This document shows, piece by piece, positions 53,716 to 64,000 of a DNA stretch of 64,000 nt; position 1 is the stretch's first letter; each line of letters starts with the position of its first letter. The notes beneath the pieces were generated by a model. The model saw only the letters and a list, made by a program, of their open reading frames with translations, did no database searches and was not told the origin of the DNA. Source of the DNA: Zoogloea sp. GTDB lineage: Bacteria; Pseudomonadota; Gammaproteobacteria; Burkholderiales; Rhodocyclaceae. The stretch lies in the NCBI GenBank assembly GCA_016703645.1, contig JADJBR010000004.1:124001-188000 (forward strand), in the 5' to 3' direction. The position numbers were made by a program, and so were the translations under genes.

Positions 53716-54891
53716 ATGGAATTCGAGCTGTGGTGGCTGTTGGCGTTCCCCCTTTTCTTTGCGCTGGGTTGGCTGGCTGCCCGAATCGACATCAAGCACC
53801 TGGTCAAGGAGTCGCGGGCGTTGCCCCGTACCTATCTGACCGGTCTCAATTTCCTGCTCAACGAGCAGCCCGACAAGGCAATCGATGCCTTCATCGAAGC
53901 CGTCAAGATCGACAATCAAACAGTCGAGCTGCATTTCGCCCTGGGTAGCCTGTTCCGGCGCAGGGGAGAGACGGATCGCGCGATCCGCATGCACCAGAAC
54001 CTCATCGACCGCGACGACCTTTCGGAGGATCAGCGACTGCAGGCCTTGTCCGAACTCGGCCTCGACTTTCTGAAGGCCGGGCTCCTCGACCGGGCGGAGG
54101 CGGTGTTCCTGCAGTTGAGAGGGAGTCGCCTTAACGATTTTGCCCTCAAGAATCTCCTCGATATCTATCAACAGGAGAAGGACTGGCGCAAGGCCATCGA
54201 GACGGCCGAGGCGCTTCCCGGACACGAGAGTGCCCTGTGGGAAAAGGAGATGGCGAATTTCCATTGCGAGCTTGCATCGGCGGACATGGCCAACTCGCGC
54301 TTCGAGGAGGCGCGTCATAGCTTGATGCGAGCCTTGGAAACGAATCGGAAATGCGTGCGTGCGAGCATGCTGCTCGGCGATCTCCATGTCGCTCAAGGTG
54401 ACGACCGGGCTGCGTTGGAAGCCTGGAAGCGCGTCGAGAGCCAGAACCCCGTCTATCTGGCGCTGGTGGCCGAACGGCTGATGGATGCCTATCGCCGCCT
54501 TGGTGAGCTGGATCAGGGGATGCAGCTACTGCGCAGCTATCTGGAGCAGTATGCCTCCCTCGATTTGCTGGATGCCCTGTTCCAATGGGAGCTGCAGAAG
54601 GAAGGCCCGGTGGCTGCCTATCAGCTGGTGAGGGACGAATTGCGTCGTAATCCGACGCTCCTGGGGCTCGACAAGCTCCTTGAGGCCGCCCTGCTGACGG
54701 CGCCCCTTGAGCAGCGCACGGACATCGAGCTTGTTAAGGGGCTTGTGCATGGGCACACGCGACGCGTTGCGCGCTACCGCTGCGACGCCTGTGGATTTAA
54801 GGCACGGCAGTTTTACTGGCGGTGCCCGGCCTGCGGTGGATGGGAGACCTACCCGCCCAAGCGTACCGAGGAGTTCGATCTGACGCCCTGA
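53716..54891 (+). CDS. lapB: Lipopolysaccharide assembly protein LapB
   Basis: 391 residues. N-terminal membrane anchor (LWWLLAFPLFFALGWLAARID), about nine TPR units, and a C-terminal rubredoxin-type zinc site (YRCDACGFKARQFYWRCPACGGW). In E. coli LapB (YciM) directs LpxC for FtsH proteolysis and so limits LPS synthesis. Start MEFELWW at 53716. Confidence 0.94.
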   Translation: MEFELWWLLAFPLFFALGWLAARIDIKHLVKESRALPRTYLTGLNFLLNEQPDKAIDAFIEAVKIDNQTVELHFALGSLFRRRGETDRAIRMHQNLIDRDDLSEDQRLQALSELGLDFLKAGLLDRAEAVFLQLRGSRLNDFALKNLLDIYQQEKDWRKAIETAEALPGHESALWEKEMANFHCELASADMANSRFEEARHSLMRALETNRKCVRASMLLGDLHVAQGDDRAALEAWKRVESQNPVYLALVAERLMDAYRRLGELDQGMQLLRSYLEQYASLDLLDALFQWELQKEGPVAAYQLVRDELRRNPTLLGLDKLLEAALLTAPLEQRTDIELVKGLVHGHTRRVARYRCDACGFKARQFYWRCPACGGWETYPPKRTEEFDLTP

Positions 54892-55229
54892 GTCCATCGG
54901 GCTTACATGAATTCCGGTGCCTGTCTTGCCGGGATGGGCAACGATGTGCCCTGACTCGACGAAGCTGAAGAGTCCGGTCATCTTTGATGGGCGCAAGGTT
55001 ATTGACCTGCAACCCTCCCGCGAGGTGGGCCTCACCTGTTTGAGCATTGGTCGCCCCTGAGGCCTTCCGTGTTCGGGTATGCCGGGGCTCCGCAGGACGC
55101 CCTTTTTTATCTTGCAGGGAGTGATTGGCCCGTTCGGTTTCAGGCTGTATCGTCCATCGTCGCAACCCCCTGCGCCGGCATTCGGTATTATCTTCCCATT
55201 CTCCAATCCGACATCCGGTGGATCGAAAC
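54892..55229. other. 338-bp gap between lapB and cysM
   Basis: I see no gene, tRNA or clear terminator here; a weak -10-like TATTAT lies at 55186-55191 ahead of cysM. Nothing else can be supported. Confidence 0.5.
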
Positions 55230-56120
55230 ATGGAATTCAAGACTCTCGAAGACTACGTGGGCCAGACCCCGCTGGTCAGATTGAAGCGCATCACGGCGGG
55301 GCGCAACAACGTGATCCTGGCCAAGCTCGAAGGGAACAATCCGGCAGGTTCGGTGAAGGATCGTCCCGCCTTGTCCATGATCCTTCGCGGTGAGGCCCGG
55401 GGAGATATCCAGCCTGGCCAGACCCTGATCGAAGCTACCAGCGGCAATACCGGGATCGCCCTGGCCATGGCCGCCGCGATCCGGGGATACGGCATGATTC
55501 TCGTCATGCCCGAGAACCAGAGCATCGAGCGCCGCCAGACCATGCGAGCGTTTGGTGCAGAGCTGGTGCTCACGCCCAAGGAGGGGGGGATGGAGCTGGC
55601 GCGGGACGTGGCTGAACGTATGCGCGACGAAGGGCGGGGCATCATCCTCGATCAGTTTGCCAACCCGGACAATCCCCAGGCCCATGTGGATGGAACCGGC
55701 CCCGAGATCTGGGCGCAGACCGGTGGCACTATCACCCACTTCATCAGCAGCATGGGTACGACGGGAACCATCATGGGTGTATCCCGCTACCTGAAAGACC
55801 GGAATCCCGCCATTCGCATCATTGGCTGCCAGCCCACTGACGGTGCCCAGATTCCCGGCATCCGCAAGTGGCCGGAAGCCTATCTGCCCCGGATCTACGA
55901 CAAGGCCCGGGTTGATCAGCTGGAATACGTGGCCCAGGCCGACGCGGAAGAGATGACACGGCGTCTGGCCCGGGAGGAGGGCATCTTCGCGGGAATTTCC
56001 TCCGGGGGGGCGCTACATGTGGCCTTGCGACTGGCCGAGCAGGTCGAGAACGCGGTGATCGTATCCATCGTTTGCGACCGGGGTGATCGTTACCTGTCCA
56101 CTGGCGTGTTCCCCGCCTGA
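55230..56120 (+). CDS. cysM: Cysteine synthase B CysM
   Basis: 296 residues. PLP lyase making cysteine from O-acetylserine (and thiosulfate). PLP lysine in EGNNPAGSVKDRPALSM; phosphate loop EATSGNTGIALAMAAA; the IGCQPTDGAQIPGIRKWP segment is typical of CysM. Start ATG at 55230. Confidence 0.95.
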   Translation: MEFKTLEDYVGQTPLVRLKRITAGRNNVILAKLEGNNPAGSVKDRPALSMILRGEARGDIQPGQTLIEATSGNTGIALAMAAAIRGYGMILVMPENQSIERRQTMRAFGAELVLTPKEGGMELARDVAERMRDEGRGIILDQFANPDNPQAHVDGTGPEIWAQTGGTITHFISSMGTTGTIMGVSRYLKDRNPAIRIIGCQPTDGAQIPGIRKWPEAYLPRIYDKARVDQLEYVAQADAEEMTRRLAREEGIFAGISSGGALHVALRLAEQVENAVIVSIVCDRGDRYLSTGVFPA

Positions 56121-56128
56121 GGATGACG

Positions 56129-56932
56129 ATGGCTGCAACGCTTGTCTTTGATATCGAGACCATCCCCGATGTGCAGGGCATCCGTTCCCTGCACGGACTG
56201 CCCGAGGAGCTGAGCGGCGAGGAGGTGGCCGAGTACGCTTTTCAGTTGCGTCGTGCATCCGGTGGCTCCGACTTCCTGCCGCACCACCTCCAGCGCGTCG
56301 TCACCATCTCCTGCGTGTTGAGGGATGCGAACCAGTTTCGGGTCTTCTCCCTGTCCGAACCGGAGTGCAGTGAAGGCGAGATCATCCAGCGCTTCTTTGA
56401 CGGCATCGAACGTTTCACCCCTCAGCTGATTTCCTGGAATGGGGGGGGGTTCGATCTGCCGGTTCTTCACTACCGGGGAATGCTCCATGGGGTGTCGGCA
56501 CCGCGCTACTGGGATCTTGGTGACGGGGACTATCACGACTCCCGGGATTTCAAGTGGAACAACTACATCGGGCGCTACCATACTCGCCACCTCGATCTGA
56601 TGGACCTGCTGGCGCTGTACCAGCCCCGTGCCAATGCGCCCCTTGATGACTTGGCTAAGTTGATGGGTTTTCCCGGCAAGCTTGGAATGGATGGCTCGGC
56701 GGTATGGAAGGGCTATTGCGAAGGCCGGATTGGCGAGATACGTGATTACTGTGAAACCGACGTAGTGAACACCTATCTTGTTTACTTGCGTTTTCAGTGC
56801 ATGCGGGGCGCTCTCGACAAGGTCGCCTGCGCGGCAGAGACAGAATTTGTCCGGGAGGCCCTTGGCCGCATCGATGCCCCCCACTGGAAACGCTTTCTGG
56901 CGGCATGGCCGACCGTTGGGCCAGTAAAATAA
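56129..56932 (+). CDS. Predicted 3'-5' exonuclease related to PolB
   Basis: 267 residues. DEDDy exonuclease: Exo I FDIETIPDVQG, Exo II LISWNGGGFDLPVLHYRG and Exo III YCETDVVNTYLVYLR. This is the stand-alone PolB-like exonuclease family (COG3298). Role probably in DNA or RNA end processing. The ATG at 56129 has GAGG upstream; the ATG at 56123 is too close to it. Confidence 0.88.
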   Translation: MAATLVFDIETIPDVQGIRSLHGLPEELSGEEVAEYAFQLRRASGGSDFLPHHLQRVVTISCVLRDANQFRVFSLSEPECSEGEIIQRFFDGIERFTPQLISWNGGGFDLPVLHYRGMLHGVSAPRYWDLGDGDYHDSRDFKWNNYIGRYHTRHLDLMDLLALYQPRANAPLDDLAKLMGFPGKLGMDGSAVWKGYCEGRIGEIRDYCETDVVNTYLVYLRFQCMRGALDKVACAAETEFVREALGRIDAPHWKRFLAAWPTVGPVK

Positions 56933-56945
56933 ATCTAAGTAATCG

Positions 56946-56973
56946 TTGACAAACTATAGGGCTCGTCTATAAT
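56946..56973 (+). promoter_or_regulatory. Consensus sigma-70 promoter of tRNA-Val
   Basis: TTGACA at 56946-56951 and TATAAT at 56968-56973 with a 16-bp spacer, both hexamers perfect. Confidence 0.9.
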
Positions 56974-56984
56974 GCGGGCTTCTT

Positions 56985-57061
56985 AGGCGCGTAGCTCAGC
57001 TGGTTAGAGCACCACCTTGACATGGTGGGGGTCGTTGGTTCGAGTCCAATCGCGCCTACCA
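56985..57061 (+). tRNA. tRNA-Val (GAC)
   Basis: 77 nt with encoded CCA. Acceptor AGGCGCG/CGCGCCT, D-arm GCTC-AGCTGGTTAGA-GC, anticodon stem CCACC/GGTGG with loop TTGACAT (anticodon GAC), T-arm GTTGG-TTCGAGT-CCAAT. Promoter and terminator flank it directly. Confidence 0.97.
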
Positions 57062-57150
57062 AACACCTGAGAAGGAAAGCGAATGTCTCGAACTTGCAGC
57101 GGCCAAGACAAGCATTGACGAGTCTGCTGTAAGGCGTTTTCCAAAAAGAA

Positions 57151-57179
57151 AAAGTGCGGCTCGTCCGCACTTTTTTTTT
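57151..57179 (+). terminator. Terminator after tRNA-Val
   Basis: AAAGTGCGG-ctcgt-CCGCACTTT followed by Ts up to 57179. Confidence 0.9.
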
Positions 57180-57209
57180 GCCCAGAATTTTTCCCCCGAG
57201 CGAGTCATC

Positions 57210-59126
57210 ATGCCCAACATCACCTTGCCCGACGGTTCCGTACGCAGTTTTGAGCAGTCCGTGACGATCGCCCAGGTCGCCGCTTCCATCGGTTCCGGTC
57301 TGGCCAAGGCGGCCCTCGCCGGCAAGATTGACGGCAAGCTGGTGGACACCTCGTTCCTTATTGAAACGGATGTGGCGCTGGCCATCGTTACCGACAAGGA
57401 TCCGGAAGGTCTCGAGATCATCCGTCATTCCACGGCGCACTTGCTGGCCTATGCGGTGAAGGAGCTCTTTCCGGACGCGCAGGTGACCATCGGGCCGGTG
57501 ATCGAGAACGGCTTCTATTACGACTTCTCCTACAAGCGTCCGTTCACGCCGGAAGATCTTGAAAAGATCGAGGCGCGCATGCTTGATCTCGCCAAGCGCG
57601 ACATTCGGGTTGAGCGCAGCGTGCTGCCGCGGGATGAGGCAGTGGCCTATTTCAAGTCCATCGGCGAGCACTACAAGGCCGAGATCATCGCCTCGATCCC
57701 TGCGGACCAGGATGTCTCGCTTTATCGTGAGGGTGATTTTATCGATCTGTGTCGTGGGCCTCATGTGCCGTCCACCGGCAAGCTCAAGGTCTTCAAGCTG
57801 ATGAAGGTGGCCGGCGCCTACTGGCGTGGCGACTCGAAGAACGAGATGCTGCAGCGCATCTACGGTACCGCCTGGGCCAGGAAGGAAGAGCAGGACGCCT
57901 ATCTGCACATGCTCGAAGAGGCCGAAAAGCGTGACCATCGGCGTCTGGGCAAGCAGCTGGATCTGTTTCACTTGCAGGAGGAGGCGCCGGGCCTGGTGTT
58001 CTGGCACCCCAACGGGTGGACGGTCTGGCAGGCCGTCGAGCAATACATGCGGGCGGTCTATCGCGACAACGGCTATCAGGAGGTGCGCTGCCCCCAGATT
58101 CTGGATCGTTCTCTCTGGGAGAGGTCGGGGCACTGGGAGCATTACAAGGCCAACATGTTCACCACCGAGTCGGAAAGTCGCGACTATGCGGTGAAGCCCA
58201 TGAACTGCCCAGGCCACATCCAGATTTTCAATTCCGATCTGCGTTCCTATCGGGAGCTGCCCCTGCGCTACGGCGAGTTCGGCGCGTGTCATCGCAACGA
58301 GCCGTCAGGGGCGCTGCACGGCATCATGCGGGTGCGAGGCTTTACGCAGGATGATGGTCACATCTTCTGTACCGAGGATCAGATCGAGGCCGAGGTCACG
58401 GTCTTCAATGCCTTGGTGCGAAAGGTCTATGCAGACTTTGGTTTCAAGGATGTGGCGGTCAAGCTGGCCTTGCGTCCGGACAGCCGGGTGGGGTCGGACG
58501 AGGTCTGGGACAAGGCGGAAAATGCACTGCGCGCTGCATTGCGTGCTAGTGGCCTCGAGTGGGATGAGCTGCCCGGCGAGGGGGCCTTCTACGGCCCGAA
58601 GATCGAATTCCATATCAAGGACGCCATTGGCCGTTCCTGGCAGTGCGGCACCGTCCAGGTGGATTTCTCCATGCCGGCCCGCCTTGGTGCCGAATATGTC
58701 GGTGAGGACAACGGCCGGCATACCCCGGTGATGCTGCATCGGGCGATTCTCGGGTCTCTCGAGCGTTTCATCGGCATCCTGATCGAAAACTACTCGGGTG
58801 CGCTGCCCTTGTGGTTGGCTCCGGTGCAGGCGGTGGTGCTGAATATCTCGGAAGCCCAGGCGGATTATGTGGCCGAAGTCGTCAAGACGCTCCGCTCGCG
58901 GGGCTTCCGGGTGGAGGCCGATTTGCGCAACGAGAAGATTACTTATAAAATACGCGAACATAGCGTTCGTAAGCTGCCTTATCTGCTGGTTGTCGGCGAC
59001 AAGGAAAAGGCAGCAAATGTAGTGGCCGTCCGCGCTCGGGGTAATCAAGACCTCGGTCAAATGTCCCTCGATAAGATTGTCGAGCGTTGGCAAGACGAAG
59101 CGAATTCGTTTGCCGGCACGGCCTGA
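57210..59126 (+). CDS. thrS: Threonyl-tRNA synthetase
   Basis: 638 residues. TGS domain at the start ([13 protein letters not shown]), editing domain with [11 protein letters not shown], class II core with motif 2 [19 protein letters not shown] and zinc ligand in MNCPGHI, and a C-terminal anticodon domain. First gene of thrS-infC-rpmI-rplT-pheST-ihfA. Confidence 0.98.
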   Translation: MPNITLPDGSVRSFEQSVTIAQVAASIGSGLAKAALAGKIDGKLVDTSFLIETDVALAIVTDKDPEGLEIIRHSTAHLLAYAVKELFPDAQVTIGPVIENGFYYDFSYKRPFTPEDLEKIEARMLDLAKRDIRVERSVLPRDEAVAYFKSIGEHYKAEIIASIPADQDVSLYREGDFIDLCRGPHVPSTGKLKVFKLMKVAGAYWRGDSKNEMLQRIYGTAWARKEEQDAYLHMLEEAEKRDHRRLGKQLDLFHLQEEAPGLVFWHPNGWTVWQAVEQYMRAVYRDNGYQEVRCPQILDRSLWERSGHWEHYKANMFTTESESRDYAVKPMNCPGHIQIFNSDLRSYRELPLRYGEFGACHRNEPSGALHGIMRVRGFTQDDGHIFCTEDQIEAEVTVFNALVRKVYADFGFKDVAVKLALRPDSRVGSDEVWDKAENALRAALRASGLEWDELPGEGAFYGPKIEFHIKDAIGRSWQCGTVQVDFSMPARLGAEYVGEDNGRHTPVMLHRAILGSLERFIGILIENYSGALPLWLAPVQAVVLNISEAQADYVAEVVKTLRSRGFRVEADLRNEKITYKIREHSVRKLPYLLVVGDKEKAANVVAVRARGNQDLGQMSLDKIVERWQDEANSFAGTA

Positions 59127-59155
59127 TATTTTTTGTTTTCATGGAGAATTGAACC

Positions 59156-59677
59156 ATCGCTCAGGATAAGAAGCTGCGCATAAACGGCGAAATCAGTGTG
59201 CCGGAAGTGCGCTTGACGGGTGAGGACGGTGAGCAGATCGGCATCGTCACTCTGCGTGCTGCATTGGAAGCGGCGGAAGAAGCTGGCGTGGATCTCGTGG
59301 AGATTGCGCCCATGGCCAAACCCCCCGTGTGCCGCCTGATGGACTTCGGTAAGTACAAGTACGAAGAAGCCAAGCGGGCCCACGAGGCCAAGCAGAAGCA
59401 AAAGCAGATTCAGGTCAAGGAAGTCAAGCTTCGTCCGGGTACGGACGAGAATGACTACCAGATCAAGCTGCGCAACCTGATCAAATTCCTGAACGAAGGT
59501 GACAAGGCGAAGGTGACCCTCCGTTTCCGTGGCCGTGAAATGGCTCACCAGGAGTTCGGCATGCGCCAGCTGGAGCGCGTCAAGGCTGACCTGGAAGAAG
59601 TCGGCCAGGTCGAGCAGATGCCGAAGATGGAAGGGCGCCAGATGATCATGGTCATCGCGCCGAAGAAAAAGCATTAA
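59156..59677 (+). CDS. infC: Translation initiation factor IF-3 (ATC start)
   Basis: 173 residues. The full-length N-terminus [19 protein letters not shown] is in frame only from an ATC at 59156, 8 bp after GGAG; no ATG/GTG gives this N-terminus because the in-frame ATG at 59141 is followed by a stop. A rare AUU/AUC/AUA start is characteristic of infC and underlies its autoregulation. The later GTG at 59198 would cut off conserved residues. Confidence 0.95.
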   Translation: MAQDKKLRINGEISVPEVRLTGEDGEQIGIVTLRAALEAAEEAGVDLVEIAPMAKPPVCRLMDFGKYKYEEAKRAHEAKQKQKQIQVKEVKLRPGTDENDYQIKLRNLIKFLNEGDKAKVTLRFRGREMAHQEFGMRQLERVKADLEEVGQVEQMPKMEGRQMIMVIAPKKKH

Positions 59678-59810
59678 GGAAATTTCGGCGCCTCACGGTG
59701 CCGGAGCACGGCGCACAGCATAGTGCGCCGGAAACAAGTGGTGACGGGTTGTTGAAGCGTTTCCGGAAGTCGGAAGCCACCCGGGGCCATGTCATAAGCT
59801 GGAGTACTTC

Positions 59811-60008
59811 ATGCCCAAGATGAAGACCAAGAGCGGGGCCGCCAAACGGTTCAAGGTCCGCGCTAGCGGTAGCATCAAGCGTTCGCAGGCGTTCAAGCGC
59901 CACATCCTGACCAAGAAGACGACCAAGAGCAAGCGCCAGCTTCGCGGCATGACTGCCGTGCACGCTGCGGACGAAAAGTCCATCCGCGCCATGATGCCCT
60001 ACGCCTGA
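59811..60008 (+). CDS. rpmI: 50S ribosomal protein L35
   Basis: 65 residues, [20 protein letters not shown] start, basic throughout. The 133-bp gap from infC holds possible hairpins (around 59689-59740) that may form the L20 autoregulatory leader; this is inference. Confidence 0.97.
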   Translation: MPKMKTKSGAAKRFKVRASGSIKRSQAFKRHILTKKTTKSKRQLRGMTAVHAADEKSIRAMMPYA

Positions 60009-60022
60009 TTTAGGAGAACGCA

Positions 60023-60382
60023 ATGCCCAGAGTTAAGCGCGGTGTAACCGCACGTGCCCGTCACAAGAAAGTCCTCGATCAAGCCAAGGGCTATCGTGGT
60101 CGTCGCAAGAACGTATATCGGATCGCCAAGCAGGCGGTGATGAAGGCGGGGCAATATGCCTACCGCGACCGTCGTCAACGCAAGCGTCAGTTCCGTGCCC
60201 TGTGGATCGCCCGTATCAACGCCGCCGCGCGTGAAGTCGGTCTGACCTACAGCCGCTTCATGAATGGCCTCAAGAAGGCTTCCATCGAAGTGGACCGCAA
60301 GGTGCTGGCTGATCTGGCCGTTTTCGACAAGCCCGCTTTTGCGGCGCTCGCCGAACAAGCCAAGGCCCAGCTCGCTGCGTAA
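60023..60382 (+). CDS. rplT: 50S ribosomal protein L20
   Basis: 119 residues, [19 protein letters not shown] start and the conserved [24 protein letters not shown] precedes the ATG. L20 represses its own operon in E. coli and Bacillus. Confidence 0.98.
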   Translation: MPRVKRGVTARARHKKVLDQAKGYRGRRKNVYRIAKQAVMKAGQYAYRDRRQRKRQFRALWIARINAAAREVGLTYSRFMNGLKKASIEVDRKVLADLAVFDKPAFAALAEQAKAQLAA

Positions 60383-60399
60383 TCCGACGCAGCACGAAA

Positions 60400-60425
60400 A
60401 AAGGAGGCCTGGCCTCCTTTTTTTT
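60400..60425 (+). terminator. Terminator between rplT and pheS
   Basis: AAAGGAGG-cctgg-CCTCCTTTTTTTT. No short Phe-rich leader peptide is visible before it, so it separates rplT from pheST rather than forming an E. coli-type pheM attenuator. Confidence 0.85.
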
Positions 60426-60443
60426 GTCCTGAACCCGGGATAA

Positions 60444-61484
<1,041 letters not shown>

Positions 61485-61487
61485 GCC

Positions 61488-63866
61488 ATGCAATTCTCAG
61501 AACTCTGGTTGCGCAGTTTCGTCAGTCCGGACCTTGATTCGGACGCGCTGGGCCATCTGCTCACCATGGCAGGGCTGGAAGTGGAAGAGCAGGACGGCGT
61601 GGCCGCTGTGTTTTCCAAGGTGGTGGTTGCGCAAATCGTCGAGGCCGAAAAGCACCCCAATGCCGACAAGCTGCGTGTTTGCAAGGTGGACGCAGGGCAG
61701 GGCGAGTTGCTGCAGATTGTTTGCGGCGCACCCAACGCCGCCGCCGGTATCCGGATTCCGTGCGCCCTCGTCGGTGCAGACCTGGCGGGGTTCGGTATCA
61801 AGGCCGCCAAGCTGCGCGGCGTCGAGTCCTTCGGCATGCTGTGTTCGGCCAAGGAGTTGGGTATTTCCGAGGAGAGCAGCGGTCTGCTGATCCTGCCGGA
61901 GGATGCGCCAGTCGGTACTGATCTGCGTGAGTATCTGGCGCTCGATGACACCCTGTTCACCATCAAGCTCACGCCCAATCGTGCCGATTGCCTGAGCCTC
62001 ACCGGCATTGCCCGGGAGGTTGCTGCCCTTACCGGTAGCCCGCTGAGCCTGCCCGCCTGCGATCCAGTGGCCGCAACCCACAGTGATATCCGTGCCATTG
62101 TCCTCGATGCGCCGGACGCCTGCCCGCGTTATTCCGGCCGGATCATCCGGGGTGTGGATGCCAAGGCGCGGACGCCCGAATGGATGAAGCAGCGTCTGGC
62201 GCGGAGCGGCGTCCGCTCCATCAGTGCCCTGGTGGACGTTACCAACTACGTCATGCTGGAACTCGGCCAGCCGCTCCACGCCTTCGACGAGGCGAAGCTG
62301 AACGGGGCCATCCACGTCCGCTTTCCGGCTGCCGGCGAGCAGGTTCTGCTCCTCAACGGCCAGACCGTGACCCCCGCCGCCGATACCCTGCTGATTGCCG
62401 ACGAGTCCCGCGCCCTGGCGCTGGCGGGCGTGATGGGCGGTGAAGACAGCGGGATCACCCTCGACACCGCTGATCTGTTCCTGGAGAGCGCCTTCTTCGC
62501 ACCCGATGCGATTGCCGGGCGCGCCCGTGCCCATGGTTTCTCCTCCGACGCCTCCTACCGCTTTGAGCGCGGGGTGGACTTTGCTTTGACCACCAGGGCC
62601 ATCGAGCGTGCCACCCGTCTGATCCTCGATATTTGCGGCGGCCAGCCGGGCCCGGTGGTGGAGTCCGTGGAGCCGGGCAAACTGCCGGCCCGCGCTCCGA
62701 TCCGCCTGCGCGCAGCCCGCGTGCGCCGCGTGCTGGGGATTGCCCTGAGCGCCGATGCTGTGGCCGAGATGTTCGTGCGCCTCGATCTCGATGTGGTCAG
62801 GGATGGTGAGGACTTCATCGTCACGCCGCCTTCCTACCGGTTCGACTTGGAGATCGAGGAGGATCTCATCGAGGAAATCGCCCGTCTTCATGGCTACGAC
62901 AATATCCCGGTGCTTGCGCCCCGGGGGCCGATCAGCATGCTGCCGCGTCCGGAAGCCCGGCGTGACGCCATGTTCGTGCGGCGTCTGGTGGCGGGTCGCG
63001 AGTTCCAGGAAGTCATCAACTTTGCCTTCGTCGAAGAGGCCTGGGAGAAGGACTTCGCTGGCAACACCGATCCGGTGCGTCTCGCCAACCCGATCGCCAG
63101 CCAGATGAGCGTGATGCGCTCGACGCTGATCGGCGGCCTGGTCGCCAACCTGGCCACCAATCGCAAGCGTCAGACCAACCGGGTGCGTGTCTTCGAGATC
63201 GGGCGCTGTTTCACTCGCAGCCCGTCGGGTCAGCCCGTAGACGGTTTTCACCAGCCCATCCGCCTGGCTGCGCTGGCGGGTGGTCTCGCCCGCCCTGAGC
63301 AGTGGGGTGAGGCCGGCCGCAGTGTCGATTTCTTCGATCTGAAGGCAGACCTCGAGGCGTTGCTCTTTCCGCGGGTTGCCGAGTTTGAGCGGGCGGTTCA
63401 CCCTGCCCTGCATCCGGGCCGTTCCGCGCAGATCGTGCTCGACGGGAAGTGCATCGGTTTCATCGGCGAGTTGCATCCGGTCTGGGTGCAGCGCTACGAG
63501 TTGGGTGCTGCACCGGTGGTTTTCGAGATCGAACTCGAGGCCCTGCTTGAGACCGTGACGCCCGCCTATCGGGAGGTTTCCCGCTTCCCGGCGGTGACCC
63601 GCGATCTGGCCCTCGTGGTGGATCAGGATGCCGCAGCCGCACAGCTCCTGAAGGGGCTGCAGAGTGTTGCTCCTGCCATCGTTCAACGCATCGAACTGTT
63701 CGACCAGTACCAGGGCAAGGGTATCGAGCAAAACCGGAAAAGCCTTGCTTTTCGGGTAGTTATGCAAGAAACTCAGAGAACTCTGGAGGATGCCGAAGTG
63801 GATGCCGTGATGACCGCCCTGACCCGCCACGCTGAGGAAAACCTTGGCGCCAAGTTGAGGGCCTGA
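61488..63866 (+). CDS. pheT: Phenylalanyl-tRNA synthetase beta subunit
   Basis: 792 residues. tRNA-binding OB domain at the start ([26 protein letters not shown]), B3/B4 editing domain ([13 protein letters not shown]), and a C-terminal FDX-ACB domain ([18 protein letters not shown]). Begins 3 bp after pheS. Confidence 0.97.
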   Translation: MQFSELWLRSFVSPDLDSDALGHLLTMAGLEVEEQDGVAAVFSKVVVAQIVEAEKHPNADKLRVCKVDAGQGELLQIVCGAPNAAAGIRIPCALVGADLAGFGIKAAKLRGVESFGMLCSAKELGISEESSGLLILPEDAPVGTDLREYLALDDTLFTIKLTPNRADCLSLTGIAREVAALTGSPLSLPACDPVAATHSDIRAIVLDAPDACPRYSGRIIRGVDAKARTPEWMKQRLARSGVRSISALVDVTNYVMLELGQPLHAFDEAKLNGAIHVRFPAAGEQVLLLNGQTVTPAADTLLIADESRALALAGVMGGEDSGITLDTADLFLESAFFAPDAIAGRARAHGFSSDASYRFERGVDFALTTRAIERATRLILDICGGQPGPVVESVEPGKLPARAPIRLRAARVRRVLGIALSADAVAEMFVRLDLDVVRDGEDFIVTPPSYRFDLEIEEDLIEEIARLHGYDNIPVLAPRGPISMLPRPEARRDAMFVRRLVAGREFQEVINFAFVEEAWEKDFAGNTDPVRLANPIASQMSVMRSTLIGGLVANLATNRKRQTNRVRVFEIGRCFTRSPSGQPVDGFHQPIRLAALAGGLARPEQWGEAGRSVDFFDLKADLEALLFPRVAEFERAVHPALHPGRSAQIVLDGKCIGFIGELHPVWVQRYELGAAPVVFEIELEALLETVTPAYREVSRFPAVTRDLALVVDQDAAAAQLLKGLQSVAPAIVQRIELFDQYQGKGIEQNRKSLAFRVVMQETQRTLEDAEVDAVMTALTRHAEENLGAKLRA

Positions 63867-63871
63867 TCACC

Positions 63872-64000
63872 ATGAGCATGACCTTGACGAAGGCAGAGCT
63901 TGCCGACTTGCTCTTTGAGCAGGTCGGCCTCAACAAGCGTGAAGCCAAGGATATGGTGGAGTGCTTCTTTGAGGAGATCCGCATGGCTCTAGAGCGGGGC
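63872..64000 (+). CDS. ihfA: Integration host factor alpha subunit (3' truncated)
   Basis: 43 residues visible before the window end. [34 protein letters not shown] is an IHF alpha N-terminus. ATG at 63872 or 63878. It follows pheT, the standard place for ihfA. Confidence 0.93.
   Translation, partial: MSMTLTKAELADLLFEQVGLNKREAKDMVECFFEEIRMALERG

Noticed and set aside
61497-63830. Minus-strand 777-codon frame opposite pheT
   Set aside because: Shadow of a GC-rich gene; pheT is unambiguous.

Overview
The window looks like a chromosomal segment of a free-living, diazotrophic betaproteobacterium, probably in the Rhodocyclales (Azospira/Dechloromonas/Azonexus-like). The reasons are the high-GC coding bias, a tmRNA tag reading ANDERFALAA, the serC-pheA-hisC-tyrA-aroA/cmk-rpsA-ihfB gene order with a fused AroA-Cmk protein, and a nitrogenase locus carrying draT/draG and a Shethna-type FeSII ferredoxin. 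The genus is inference; there is no rRNA gene here.

Region 1 (1-18.1 kb) is a nitrogen-fixation island. The plus strand carries the end of nifB, a 2[4Fe-4S] ferredoxin, an IscA-like scaffold, a TPR protein, a 4Fe-4S/LRV repeat protein, two NifZ proteins and a DUF3024 protein. After a 660-bp block containing an inverted pair of dispersed repeats come nifS, nifT, a small nif-associated protein, a DegT-fold protein that lacks the PLP-binding lysine, a SIR2-like protein and a 2Fe-2S ferredoxin. On the minus strand a five-gene unit (truncated hemoglobin, unknown 195-aa protein, draT, draG, nifO-like) is bracketed by two direct copies of a 120-bp palindromic-ended repeat. Divergent to it lies nifHDK-fesII-fmdB. 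Two perfect TGT-N10-ACA NifA sites sit between two divergent -24/-12 promoters, so the structural genes and the nitrogenase switch-off/oxygen unit probably share one enhancer. Together the island combines nitrogenase synthesis with reversible ADP-ribosylation (DraT/DraG), conformational oxygen protection (FeSII) and an O2-binding globin.

Region 2 (18.1-26.1 kb) holds an ECF sigma/anti-sigma/catalase stress operon with a candidate ECF promoter, a DUF2238 membrane protein with a coupled small secreted protein, a VapBC-type toxin-antitoxin pair, a UvrD-like helicase with a perfect LexA box, and an ammonium transporter with a sigma-54 promoter and two NtrC sites.

Region 3 (26.1-42.4 kb) is mixed housekeeping: sigma-54 pilin, AmpD, lytic transglycosylase, DedA, PurN, DUF3108, RsmB, a PLD-family protein, MscS, a fatty-acid desaturase, RluE, DUF192, tmRNA, Gph, UbiG and two paralogous OmpA-like proteins around an amidohydrolase.

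Region 4 (42.4-64 kb) is core: gyrA, the serC to ihfB supercluster, lapAB, cysM, a PolB-like exonuclease, tRNA-Val(GAC), then thrS-infC-rpmI-rplT-pheS-pheT-ihfA (ihfA cut by the window end). No CRISPR array, rRNA operon, transposase or prophage was seen.
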